8,481 nt of DNA. Source: an uncultured Bacteroidota bacterium. Its GTDB lineage: Bacteria > Bacteroidota > Bacteroidia > Chitinophagales > Chitinophagaceae. This document shows, one piece after another, positions 1 to 6,443 of this stretch. The position numbers and the translations under genes are program-made. The stretch's first letter is position 1. Each line of letters opens with the position of its first letter. Below the pieces are notes generated by a model that was not told the origin of the DNA, did no database searches, and saw only the letters and a list, made by a program, of their open reading frames with translations. The stretch covers positions 1 through 8,481 of the forward strand of contig CAIYVS010000437.1 of assembly GCA_903929655.1 (NCBI GenBank), in the 5' to 3' direction.

Positions 1-2008
1 ATCTCCAACTTTTTACACAGTCGTATCGGGCGGTTATTACTATTATAATGGAACATCCTGGGTAAATACCGGGTATTCATCCGGATCAATCAACATAGGT
101 GGTGGCGGTGGGTATATATATGGTCTTGGTGTATTTGGTTCAATATATCAATATGATGGTACAGGGCCGGCAAGCCAGTTAACTACGTTTACGGGAACCT
201 TAGGCACAACAGATGTAGTAGCAGATTGTGCAGGAAACTATTATCTCTTGCTTTCGAGTCCCCAAGGCTTATATAAATACAATTCAAACGGAATTTTAAT
301 TAATTCATGGACACTAAGCGGCACTTTTACTTTTGGTGCAGGAGGAGGTTTGGGGATTATTGGCAATACCGTTTATTACGATGCCGACACTTCTATATAC
401 AGAGGTGTCATTGTTGGAAATAACATTACTTTTTCTCTTCTTGGCGCAACCGGAACAACGACAAGGGATTTTGGAACCTGCACAGTATCCCCGGGCAATG
501 TTCAGGCCAACATAGACACTATTATATATTGCAATGGGTCTCCCGGAATATTAGTCTATGCAACAGGCATAGGGCCCTTTACATGGTCCGTTTTAAATGG
601 ACCAGCAATTATCTCCGGCTCAGGAGATTCAATTACAGTTAGCTCAACCACACAATCAACAATAGTATTAAGTTCAAGTGATAGTGCAGTTTGTGGAATA
701 AATACTGACACTATTCCTATGGTAGTGCTCCCTACACCTTTGATAACTACTGCTAATACCAGCACTTTATGTATAGGTGCTACCCTAAACCTTACAGCAA
801 GCAGCAGCCCTGCCGCAAGTAATTACTATTGGTCGGGGCCCAACAGTTTTAACAGCAATAATCCAAATACTTCAATCAATAATGTTTCCTTCACAGACTC
901 TGGTTATTACTATATTACTGACAGCCTGAATGGCTGTGGTTCAGCAGATTCAGTGCATGTTATTGTAAAACCAAATCCTGCTGTTCCAATTGCGACAACC
1001 AATACCCCCATTTGTGCCGGAGATTCTTTAAAATTTACAGCTACAGATACAACGGTTGGAGTAAGCTTTGGATGGACAGGACCTGGTTCTTTTACTTCAA
1101 GCTCGCAAAATCCGAATATTGCTAATGCCCAAACAAATAATGCAGGCACTTACACAGTATCTGCTATCCTGAACGGATGTATTGAGAGCGCTGCGACAAA
1201 TGCTATAATTAACCCTGTTTTAGGACCACCTGTAATTAATATCAGCGTTAGCCCAGGTAGCAATATTTGTGCAGGTGATAGTATTACATTGAGTGCAACA
1301 GCAAATATCGGTGGCAATTTCAGCTACCAGTGGATAAGAAATGGTATAAACATCAGTGGGGCAACAAGTGCAGCATTTACAACTGCATTCGTAAATAATA
1401 ATGACATTATAACTTGCCAGGTAAAAAGTACGGCTCCCTGCCAGGATATAGACAGCGCCATCAGCAATGCATTAACAATACATATAGTTAGCTACCCGCC
1501 TCCAGCTATCAGTGTAACGACCTACCCGCTTTATTATACTCCGGGCGACACGGTAACTTTCTCGGCACATGTACCTAATGGAAACGTTGGACTCACTTAC
1601 TCCTGGACAAAAAACGGCATCATCATTCCGGGAGCAACAAATAGCACCCTTACTACCCATAATGTAAGTGTCGGCGATACCGTATGCCTCATTGTTCATT
1701 CATCCATACCCTGCACCTTCCCCGATTCTTTAGTAGCCTGTGTGGAACTGACTACAGGCATTTCCAATTTGCTGTCATCTGCAAACAATATCAAAATATA
1801 CCCCAACCCTGCAAGCACCACTTTGTATATTGATGCATCCGAACAAATAGATGTTCGCATCTTAAGTATGGACGGTAAATTATTGATCAGGCAACTGAAT
1901 GCTAAACAAATAGACCTTAGCCAATTAGCCAATGGCACCTACATGGTAAAAGTGTATGATGAAAAAGGAATGTTATTGAAAATAGAAAAGCTCGTGAAAC
2001 TGCAATAG
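1..2008 (+). CDS. Secreted multi-domain Ig-like protein with T9SS type A sorting domain (5' truncated by the window)
   Basis: The frame is open from position 2 to the TAG at 2006-2008, giving 668 visible residues. The true start and signal peptide lie upstream. A TTG at 248 is internal, not a start. Roughly nt 2-500 encode a Gly/Tyr/Thr-rich segment of short beta-strand-like repeats, perhaps a propeller; this is inference. About five Ig- or PKD-like modules follow (near nt 515-733, 734-973, 974-1219, 1220-1492 and 1493-1753). Several begin with a CxGDS-type motif (ICAGDSLKFTA, ICAGDSITLSA) and share W-x-G or W-x-x-N-G cores. The last ~75 residues (nt ~1784-2005) form a typical type A sorting domain: IYPNPASTTLYI, then RILSMDGKLL, then LSQLANGTYMVKVY, and a basic end. 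In Bacteroidota such a tail sends the protein through the type IX secretion system to the cell surface or medium, and is removed there. An adhesin or surface structural role is likely; the ligand is unknown. No enzyme domain is visible. Confidence 0.9.
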   Translation, partial: SPTFYTVVSGGYYYYNGTSWVNTGYSSGSINIGGGGGYIYGLGVFGSIYQYDGTGPASQLTTFTGTLGTTDVVADCAGNYYLLLSSPQGLYKYNSNGILINSWTLSGTFTFGAGGGLGIIGNTVYYDADTSIYRGVIVGNNITFSLLGATGTTTRDFGTCTVSPGNVQANIDTIIYCNGSPGILVYATGIGPFTWSVLNGPAIISGSGDSITVSSTTQSTIVLSSSDSAVCGINTDTIPMVVLPTPLITTANTSTLCIGATLNLTASSSPAASNYYWSGPNSFNSNNPNTSINNVSFTDSGYYYITDSLNGCGSADSVHVIVKPNPAVPIATTNTPICAGDSLKFTATDTTVGVSFGWTGPGSFTSSSQNPNIANAQTNNAGTYTVSAILNGCIESAATNAIINPVLGPPVINISVSPGSNICAGDSITLSATANIGGNFSYQWIRNGINISGATSAAFTTAFVNNNDIITCQVKSTAPCQDIDSAISNALTIHIVSYPPPAISVTTYPLYYTPGDTVTFSAHVPNGNVGLTYSWTKNGIIIPGATNSTLTTHNVSVGDTVCLIVHSSIPCTFPDSLVACVELTTGISNLLSSANNIKIYPNPASTTLYIDASEQIDVRILSMDGKLLIRQLNAKQIDLSQLANGTYMVKVYDEKGMLLKIEKLVKLQ

Positions 2009-3184
2009 CTACATCCTCTCAATTATCCCCGCTATCCCCTGCCCGCCGCCTATGCATGCTGTAACGAGTCCGTACTTTTTATTTAGGCGTTTCATATCAT
2101 GTAGTATCTGTATGCTGAGTTTGGCACCCGTACAACCTAATGGATGCCCTAAGGATATTGCGCCACCATTGATATTTACTTTTGCAGGGTCCATTCCTAA
2201 TTCACGAATCACAACAAGCGATTGGGATGCAAATGCTTCATTCAATTCTATCAGGTCCATCTGCTCAAGGCTCATTCCTCCATTCTTCAATACTTTAGGC
2301 ACAGCCTTAATAGGCCCTATGCCCATAATGCGCGGATCAACACCTGCCGATGCACAGGAAACCAATCTCCCAATAGGTTGCAACTCCAATTGTTTCATCA
2401 ACCTTTCACTCATCACAATTACAAATGCAGCCCCGTCAGAAGTCTGCGATGAATTACCCGCAGTAACAGTCCCTCCCTGTGCAAATACAGCAGGCAGTTT
2501 TGCAAGTGCCTGCAAATTGGTATCTGCACGCGGCCCTTCATCGGTGTCCACTATAAATTCACGTTCTGCCCTTTTGCCCTTTTCGTTCACATATACTTCC
2601 TTGACAGTAATAGGCAAAATGCCATCTTTAAAATATCCTTCTTTAATGGCGTTCAAAGCTTTTTGATGAGAAGCCAGTGCAAATGCATCCTGCTCTTCGC
2701 GGCTCACTTTATAATCCCTTGCCACTTCCTCTGCGGTCAGGCCCATGCTTAAATAATAATCGGGCGTACTTTTAGCTATCTCGTAATTGGGCATGGTGCG
2801 CCAGCCTGCTGTTGGCACCAGGCTCATGCTTTCGGTGCCACCTGCAATAATACAATCCGCATAGCCCGACTGTATCTTTGCAGTAGCCAATGCAATAGAT
2901 TCGAGGCCTGAGCCGCAATAACGGTTCACGGTAACACCAGGTGCCCATTCTCCTACTGCACGGTTGGCAATAATACGCCCCACCTGTAAACCCTGCTCTG
3001 CCTCCGGCACAGCATTGCCCACAATCACATCATCCACCAGTTTGCTATCCAGTTGAGGCACCGAAGCCAACAAACCTTTTATTACATCCACTGCAAGATC
3101 ATCAGGACGGTAAAAACGAAAACCACCACGTTTCGACTTTCCTACTGCAGTACGATATCCCGCTACTATATATGCTGTATTCAT
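2009..3184 (-). CDS. fadA: Acetyl-CoA C-acyltransferase (3-ketoacyl-CoA thiolase, FadA type)
   Basis: This is a cytoplasmic thiolase that cleaves 3-ketoacyl-CoA with CoA to acetyl-CoA plus a shortened acyl-CoA, the last step of fatty-acid beta-oxidation; the reverse condensation is possible. From the ATG at 3184 it is 391 residues, the normal family length. All active-site blocks are present: nucleophile Cys90 in VNRYCGSGLES, NEAFA at 315-319, His347 in GGAISLGHPLGC, and proton-transfer Cys377 in TACIGGGQG. The GNSSQTSDGA block is at 243-252. The N-terminus (AGYRTAVGKSKRGGFR) resembles FadA more than biosynthetic AtoB/PhaA, but a degradative thiolase of another pathway such as PcaF cannot be ruled out from sequence alone. 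An in-frame TTG eight codons upstream (3208) was rejected because family homology starts at MNTAYIVAGYRT. No FadB-like partner is visible in the window. Its stop codon directly abuts that of the convergent upstream gene. Confidence 0.93.
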   Translation of the reverse strand: MNTAYIVAGYRTAVGKSKRGGFRFYRPDDLAVDVIKGLLASVPQLDSKLVDDVIVGNAVPEAEQGLQVGRIIANRAVGEWAPGVTVNRYCGSGLESIALATAKIQSGYADCIIAGGTESMSLVPTAGWRTMPNYEIAKSTPDYYLSMGLTAEEVARDYKVSREEQDAFALASHQKALNAIKEGYFKDGILPITVKEVYVNEKGKRAEREFIVDTDEGPRADTNLQALAKLPAVFAQGGTVTAGNSSQTSDGAAFVIVMSERLMKQLELQPIGRLVSCASAGVDPRIMGIGPIKAVPKVLKNGGMSLEQMDLIELNEAFASQSLVVIRELGMDPAKVNINGGAISLGHPLGCTGAKLSIQILHDMKRLNKKYGLVTACIGGGQGIAGIIERM

Positions 3185-3185
3185 A

Positions 3186-3251
3186 AAATTCCAAATAACA
3201 AAAAACAAATTCCAAATAACAAGAAAATCTTGGAATCAAATTCCAAATCCC
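3186..3251. repeat. Short AT-rich direct repeats upstream of the thiolase
   Basis: The 16-mer AAATTCCAAATAACAA occurs exactly at 3186-3201 and 3207-3222, a 21-nt period. A third, diverged copy (AAATTCCAAATCCC) starts at 3238. Between copies two and three, TTGGAAT (3230-3236) and ATTCCAA (3240-3246) form a 7-bp inverted repeat with a 3-nt loop. The array abuts the thiolase start codon, so it occupies its leader or promoter. Similar AAATTCCAAA-type intergenic repeats are, from general knowledge, scattered in Bacteroidota genomes; whether they have a function is not known to me. I saw no exact TAnnTTTG element for the thiolase in this stretch. Confidence 0.8.
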
Positions 3252-3369
3252 AGTAACACAGTTAAAGTTAAAGATACTTTGGTTAATAAGTATTTGATCT
3301 GGTGAAAATTAACGAACCATCATAATATAAGCCTATTGCCATATAAGTATGCCTACCACATATAATTCG

Positions 3370-3377
3370 TAAATTTG
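3370..3377 (+). promoter_or_regulatory. Bacteroidota -7 promoter element for the CoA-binding protein gene
   Basis: TAAATTTG matches the Bacteroidota sigma-factor -7 consensus TAnnTTTG exactly. It lies 18 nt before the ATG at 3396, predicting a leader of only about 10-15 nt. No convincing -33 TTTG is visible at the usual spacing, so the call rests on the -7 match and its position. Confidence 0.5.
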
Positions 3378-3395
3378 TATCAGAATATTGATTTT

Positions 3396-3761
3396 ATGGA
3401 CAGCAAGAAGACATTGGTTTTAGGCGCATCAGAGAATCCCGAACGTTACAGCAATAAAGCCATTCATCGTTTGAGAGAGCATAAACACCCGGTGGTGGCA
3501 ATAGGCAACCGCGCAGGTAAGGTAGAAGACGTAGATATCATCAAAGAACATCCCGATATGAATGATATAGACACCGTAACTCTTTATTTAAACCCGGACA
3601 ACCAAAAAGCCTATTACGACTATATCCTCTCACTAAAACCCAAACGTATCATCTTCAATCCCGGCACCGAGAATGACGAACTGGAATTAAAAGCAAAACA
3701 AGCTGGCATAAAAGTGCAGGAAGCTTGTACTTTGGTTTTGTTGGGAACGGGACAATATTAA
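3396..3761 (+). CDS. CoA-binding domain protein (YccU-like, CoA_binding_2 family)
   Basis: This is a 121-residue single-domain Rossmann-like protein. The N-terminal strand and loop KKTLVLGASENPERYSNKA match the family's nucleotide-binding start (G-A-S-x-x-P-x-R-x-S). The middle holds a DIDTVTLYLNPDN segment and RIIFNPGTENDELELKAKQAG, the usual position of the family's Q-x-G-x-x-N-x-E block. The end, GIKVQEACTLVLLGTGQY, carries the common late Cys. Members bind CoA or related dinucleotide ligands and resemble the N-terminal CoA-binding domain of succinyl-CoA synthetase alpha; the physiological role is generally unknown. I chose the ATG at 3396 because an in-frame TTG at 3375 overlaps the -7 promoter element and the extra residues are not family-like. 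It is transcribed divergently from the thiolase and followed by a GC-rich hairpin. Confidence 0.85.
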   Translation: MDSKKTLVLGASENPERYSNKAIHRLREHKHPVVAIGNRAGKVEDVDIIKEHPDMNDIDTVTLYLNPDNQKAYYDYILSLKPKRIIFNPGTENDELELKAKQAGIKVQEACTLVLLGTGQY

Positions 3762-3762
3762 A

Positions 3763-3786
3763 CCCCTCTGAACCCCTGAAGGGGAG
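3763..3786. repeat. C/G-rich palindromic intergenic element, possible terminator
   Basis: Just after the CoA-binding gene, CCCC (3773-3776), TGAA and GGGG (3781-3784) form a tight hairpin. It is preceded by a partial direct copy (CCCCTCTGAA at 3763-3772 beside CCCCTGAA). There is no T-run after the stem, so it is not a canonical intrinsic terminator. The CCCCTGAAGGGGAG wording resembles a dispersed intergenic repeat often seen after Bacteroidota genes (general knowledge, not searched). Confidence 0.5.
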
Positions 3787-3818
3787 AAGCATTATCCTTT
3801 ACGGCGAATAAATACGTC

Positions 3819-3826
3819 TATATTTG
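3819..3826 (+). promoter_or_regulatory. Bacteroidota -7 promoter element for the small exported-protein cluster
   Basis: TATATTTG is an exact match to TAnnTTTG, 15 nt upstream of the ATG at 3842. A TTTA at 3798-3801 is the nearest -33-like sequence, but the 17-nt gap is shorter than usual, so the upstream half is unconvincing. As the two following genes start 5 nt after the previous stop, this is probably the promoter for all three. Confidence 0.5.
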
Positions 3827-3841
3827 TAATAACCGTTACAA

Positions 3842-4456
3842 ATGAAAAGAAACTCTTGTATATTATTTACTGTGGCTTTCTGTATATTCTTTTGCATTTC
3901 TATTGCAAATGCTTTTGCACAAACAGGGACTATTGCCGGACGGGTGCTTGATGAAAGAAAATGGCCCATGATCGGGGCCGTGGTAGAAGTGATGCAAGAA
4001 AACATTAGAAAAGGAGGCGCTGTAAGCGATTATGATGGAATCTTTTTTATAAACAATCTTAAGGAAGGCACATACAATATTCGGGTATCCTATTCAGGTT
4101 ATTATCGCAATTATCTTATAGGGGCGCCCATTATTCCCAACAAAGTAAGCATGTTAATTGAACAACTCTTACCCTCGCCCTATAAACCTGAAACACAAAG
4201 CTACCTGGTTGGCATAAATGATAGCACTGATTCTTGCACCATATACCTTTATCATCAAAATAAGACAGGTCAAATCTCAGGGCACAGATATGCAGCTAAT
4301 ATACAGGATAAAAGGAAAGTAGATAGGTACACACCGGTATATCTAAAATCGGTTGCTCAAATCCCTATCCCTCCCTGGAAGAAAGATGGATTCAATATAG
4401 ACCCCTACGAACCAACGAAAACTATTTTCACTAGCGACCAAATAGAAAAGAGGTAA
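3842..4456 (+). CDS. Exported protein with carboxypeptidase-regulatory-like domain, TonB-receptor N-terminus-like
   Basis: This 204-residue protein has a clear signal peptide: basic MKRNS, a hydrophobic run to about residue 21, and a likely cleavage site around ANAFA-Q (residue 27). Residues ~29-108 form a CarboxypepD_reg-like beta-sandwich: GTIAGRVLDERKWPMIGAVV, then GGAVSDYDGIFFINNLKEGTYNIRVSYSGYY. This domain commonly opens Bacteroidota TonB-dependent receptors. Residues ~109-190 match nothing I recognise. The last residues, TIFTSDQIEKR, resemble the segment just before the plug domain in those receptors (T-S-x-x-I-E-K), yet the protein stops there, with no plug or barrel. It is the first gene of a three-gene cluster with 5-nt spacing and has an exact TAnnTTTG element 15 nt upstream. 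It may be an independent periplasmic or surface protein or a remnant of a receptor gene. The domain call is firm; function is unknown. Confidence 0.85.
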   Translation: MKRNSCILFTVAFCIFFCISIANAFAQTGTIAGRVLDERKWPMIGAVVEVMQENIRKGGAVSDYDGIFFINNLKEGTYNIRVSYSGYYRNYLIGAPIIPNKVSMLIEQLLPSPYKPETQSYLVGINDSTDSCTIYLYHQNKTGQISGHRYAANIQDKRKVDRYTPVYLKSVAQIPIPPWKKDGFNIDPYEPTKTIFTSDQIEKR

Positions 4457-4461
4457 TAGAA

Positions 4462-4980
4462 ATGAAAAAGCCTTTATCAGTAGTAATTAAAGTTATCATA
4501 TTCCTTATTTTGGTTCCCTGCGTAAATATTTGCGGTATCGGTATCACAGGTAAAATCCTTGACAATAACCATCAGCCTATAGTTGGTGCAGTTATCACAG
4601 TTACTCAAAGTGCTACTAATAAAAGTTGCGCTGTAAGTGATTTCGATGGGTACTACTATATTAAAAATATTGATACAGGTAGGTATGATGTTAAAATATC
4701 TTTAAAAGGCTTTACTTCGTGCTTAGTAAAAGAGGTAATTGTCGACCAGAATAAAATTACCGAAGTGGACACGAGATTGAAACTACAAACTAAATTATCC
4801 GATTCTGTAGTTATAGTTACATATAAAAGACCAATTATCGATAAATGTTACACAAACAATCACCGAGAATTAATCACTGATGATATTATAAAGCACCCAC
4901 GTTATGGAAATAATATTAATCAACAAAACGAAACAGATTCATCCAAACCAATTGAAATAAAACCAAAATCAATCCACTAA
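4462..4980 (+). CDS. Exported carboxypeptidase-regulatory-like domain protein, paralogue of the preceding gene
   Basis: This 172-residue protein starts 5 nt after the previous stop. The N-terminus is a signal sequence (MKKPLSVVIKVIIFLILVPC); cleavage is probably near residues 24-27, and the Cys residues do not sit in a good lipobox. Residues ~26-108 form a CarboxypepD_reg-like domain aligned with that of the first gene: GITGKILDNNHQPIVGAVIT, then CAVSDFDGYYYIKNIDTGRYDVKISLKGF. Residues ~113-148 (SDSVVIVTYKRPIIDK, then ELITDDIIKHPR) resemble the linker of Bacteroidota TonB receptors, where V-V-V-T-x-Y-K-x-P-L-I-D-K precedes a T-x-x-x-I-x-x-x-P-x-R motif at the plug. The chain then ends in a polar Asn/Gln/Lys tail instead of continuing into a plug. 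It is AT-rich with many AAA/ATA/ATT codons. Homology to gene one is visible by eye; function is unknown. Confidence 0.83.
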   Translation: MKKPLSVVIKVIIFLILVPCVNICGIGITGKILDNNHQPIVGAVITVTQSATNKSCAVSDFDGYYYIKNIDTGRYDVKISLKGFTSCLVKEVIVDQNKITEVDTRLKLQTKLSDSVVIVTYKRPIIDKCYTNNHRELITDDIIKHPRYGNNINQQNETDSSKPIEIKPKSIH

Positions 4981-4985
4981 TAGGA

Positions 4986-5295
4986 ATGAAAAAGCCCATA
5001 TCAATACAGCTAACAACTTTCTGTGTTTGTTTGTCTATTTTCTCCTTCCCTTTCTTCGCAACATATTGTCATGCTCAAATCAAAAAAAATAAAAATAGAA
5101 AAGCTGACAGTTGAAGTTCGCGAGTTTAAAATTGATACCCCTTTTTCCTTTTCATCGGTCCCCAAAATTGATTCAGTAAATGGTAGACCTGTTTATATTA
5201 TTGACGGAACATATACCAGGCCGGTTCCTGAACTTTCACCATATCCGCCGAAGCAAAAAAGCATTTTTAGAAGATTATTTAAGCGAAACCAATAA
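4986..5295 (+). pseudogene. Small exported protein split by a frameshift at an A8 tract
   Basis: An ATG at 4986, 5 nt after the previous stop, opens a good signal peptide (MKKPISIQLTTFCVCLSIFS, then FPFFATYCHAQ) that runs into TGA at 5112-5114 after 42 codons. The body is in the next frame: KIKIEKLTVEVREFKIDTPF, then PKIDSVNGRPVYIIDGTYTR, ending in a basic FRRLFKRNQ before TAA at 5293-5295. Removing one A from the A8 run at 5082-5089 joins signal peptide and body into one 102-residue exported protein. The PVYIIDG motif resembles the plug-domain Y-x-x-D-G segment of Bacteroidota TonB receptors, fitting its two neighbours. It could be a true pseudogene, a homopolymer sequencing error, or a gene read by slippage. 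A start at ATG 5071 would give a 74-residue cytoplasmic product, but that ignores the signal peptide. The split is seen directly; its cause is not. Confidence 0.65.
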
Positions 5296-5308
5296 ACCCA
5301 TCAACCAC

Positions 5309-6406
5309 TCACCCATTATAAGAGTGCCCCATCCACAATGCCCCACCTATACTATCTTTCGTGGCGCCTGTTACAGAGCATAAAGTATTGGTTTCTTCCC
5401 TCCAGCGCAGCGTGCCTATCAGCGCCATTACCAGGGCCTCTTTAAATTTTACGGTAGTATGGTCAGGCACTGTAACGATCACATTCAGTTGTGCCAGAGA
5501 TCGTTCCAGCTCAGCAACAAGGAATTTATTCAGTGCGCCGCCGCCGGTTATCAGCATAGATGCCTGCTCCATCCCTGTGGGATATCTGCTCACCGCATCT
5601 GTAACCTGCTCAACAATAAGCTGCACCGTTGTGCGCAACATATCAAACGTACTATGCCCGCTTTCTAAAAGAACCGGGAATACCATTTCTATGGCAGCTT
5701 CATTACTCAACGATTTTGGCGGGGCCAGTTTATAATAATCTGCATTGCCGAGATCTGTAATTACATCCAGTAGTAAATTACCCTCAGCAGCCATTGCTCC
5801 ATCTTCATCCATCACCTTGCCCTCATTCTCCGCCAGCGAATTCAATATCTGGTTTGCAGGACAAACATCAAAGGCCAGCAACCCACCATTATACGGAACA
5901 GTGATATTGGCGATACCACCAATATTCAAACGATAATCATAATTGCCAAACAATAGTTTATCCCCTATTGGAACGATAGGCGCACCCTGGCCACCGAGGG
6001 CCACGTCCAGCGACCGCAGATCGCTAATAACAGGCAAACCTGTCACTGCCGCGATCGTTGCCCCATCGCCTATCTGGCAAGTGGTATGGTGTTGCGGCTC
6101 ATGAAAAACAGTATGCCCGTGAGATGCTATGAAATTTACCTGGTGCCCTATATTGTACTTCTCAATAAAATGATTGATCTGCCCGCCCAGGTAGCGACCG
6201 TAGCTGGTATGCATTTTCAGAAAATCGCTCACCGGCCTGTAAGCTATATGCTGCAGGTCATGCATCATACCCGTCGCATAAGGAATACAATCTGCATGAA
6301 TGATCCTGTAAGACCATTGCCCCCTTATCTCCTCCAGTTCCGTATACGCAATATCCAGCCCGTCCAGCGAAGACCCTGACATTAAGCCTATTACCCTGTA
6401 AACCAT
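5309..6406 (-). CDS. anmK: Anhydro-N-acetylmuramic acid kinase
   Basis: This cytoplasmic kinase converts 1,6-anhydro-MurNAc plus ATP and water to MurNAc-6-phosphate in peptidoglycan recycling. It is 365 residues, the usual length. Family blocks appear in order: GLMSGSSLDGLDIAY (7-21, phosphate loop), ASHGHTVFHEP (94-104), QIGDG (111-115), SDLRSLDVALGGQGAPIVP (128-146), LNIGGIANIT (160-169), FDVCPANQILN (179-189), ITGGGALN (286-293) and GGALWMG near the end. Asp180 sits where the catalytic Asp of the DTGPGN motif is expected, but the following residues are VCPAN instead of TGPGN. The ATG at 6404-6406 starts directly at the conserved N-terminus. It reads in the same direction as sucD, 155 nt downstream and behind repeat elements, so it is probably a separate unit. 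Its 3' end lies 13 nt from the convergent small-protein cluster. No murQ or transporter gene is nearby. Confidence 0.95.
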   Translation of the reverse strand: MVYRVIGLMSGSSLDGLDIAYTELEEIRGQWSYRIIHADCIPYATGMMHDLQHIAYRPVSDFLKMHTSYGRYLGGQINHFIEKYNIGHQVNFIASHGHTVFHEPQHHTTCQIGDGATIAAVTGLPVISDLRSLDVALGGQGAPIVPIGDKLLFGNYDYRLNIGGIANITVPYNGGLLAFDVCPANQILNSLAENEGKVMDEDGAMAAEGNLLLDVITDLGNADYYKLAPPKSLSNEAAIEMVFPVLLESGHSTFDMLRTTVQLIVEQVTDAVSRYPTGMEQASMLITGGGALNKFLVAELERSLAQLNVIVTVPDHTTVKFKEALVMALIGTLRWREETNTLCSVTGATKDSIGGALWMGHSYNG

Positions 6407-6410
6407 AGTG

Positions 6411-6443
6411 TAAACTTAATCTGGAAATTTGAAAATATGCAAA
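6411..6443 (-). promoter_or_regulatory. Possible anmK promoter
   Basis: On the minus strand, TTTG (6440-6443) is followed after exactly 21 nt by TAAGTTTA (6411-6418), one base off TAnnTTTG. The spacing fits Bacteroidota promoters, but the -7 element would lie only 4 nt from the ATG, implying a leaderless or nearly leaderless mRNA. The TTTG falls inside the AT-rich repeat, so a chance match is quite possible. Confidence 0.25.

Noticed and set aside
2052..2666. 204-codon rightward open frame opposite the thiolase
   Set aside because: It lies wholly antisense to a thiolase with all catalytic motifs; the composition is that of a reverse-strand shadow and no promoter precedes it.
3185..3208. Eight-codon N-terminal extension of the thiolase from TTG
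   Set aside because: The added residues are coded by the AT-rich repeat and have no family counterpart; the ATG at 3184 begins the conserved N-terminus.
3186..3251. CRISPR-like array from the AAATTCCAAATAACAA repeats
   Set aside because: The spacing is only 5 nt between the first two copies, there are just three copies, and there is no cas gene; these are simple intergenic repeats.
5082..5114. Classical -1 programmed frameshift at the A8 tract
   Set aside because: Joining the two frames needs a +1 or -2 shift, not -1, and I saw no clear downstream stimulatory hairpin; slippage in transcription, mutation or read error is more likely.
5023..5295. GTG-started 90-residue gene as an intact CDS
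   Set aside because: The GTG lies inside the signal-peptide region of the ATG 4986 frame, and the out-of-frame translation there has no sense as a start; a frameshift explains the pair of frames better.
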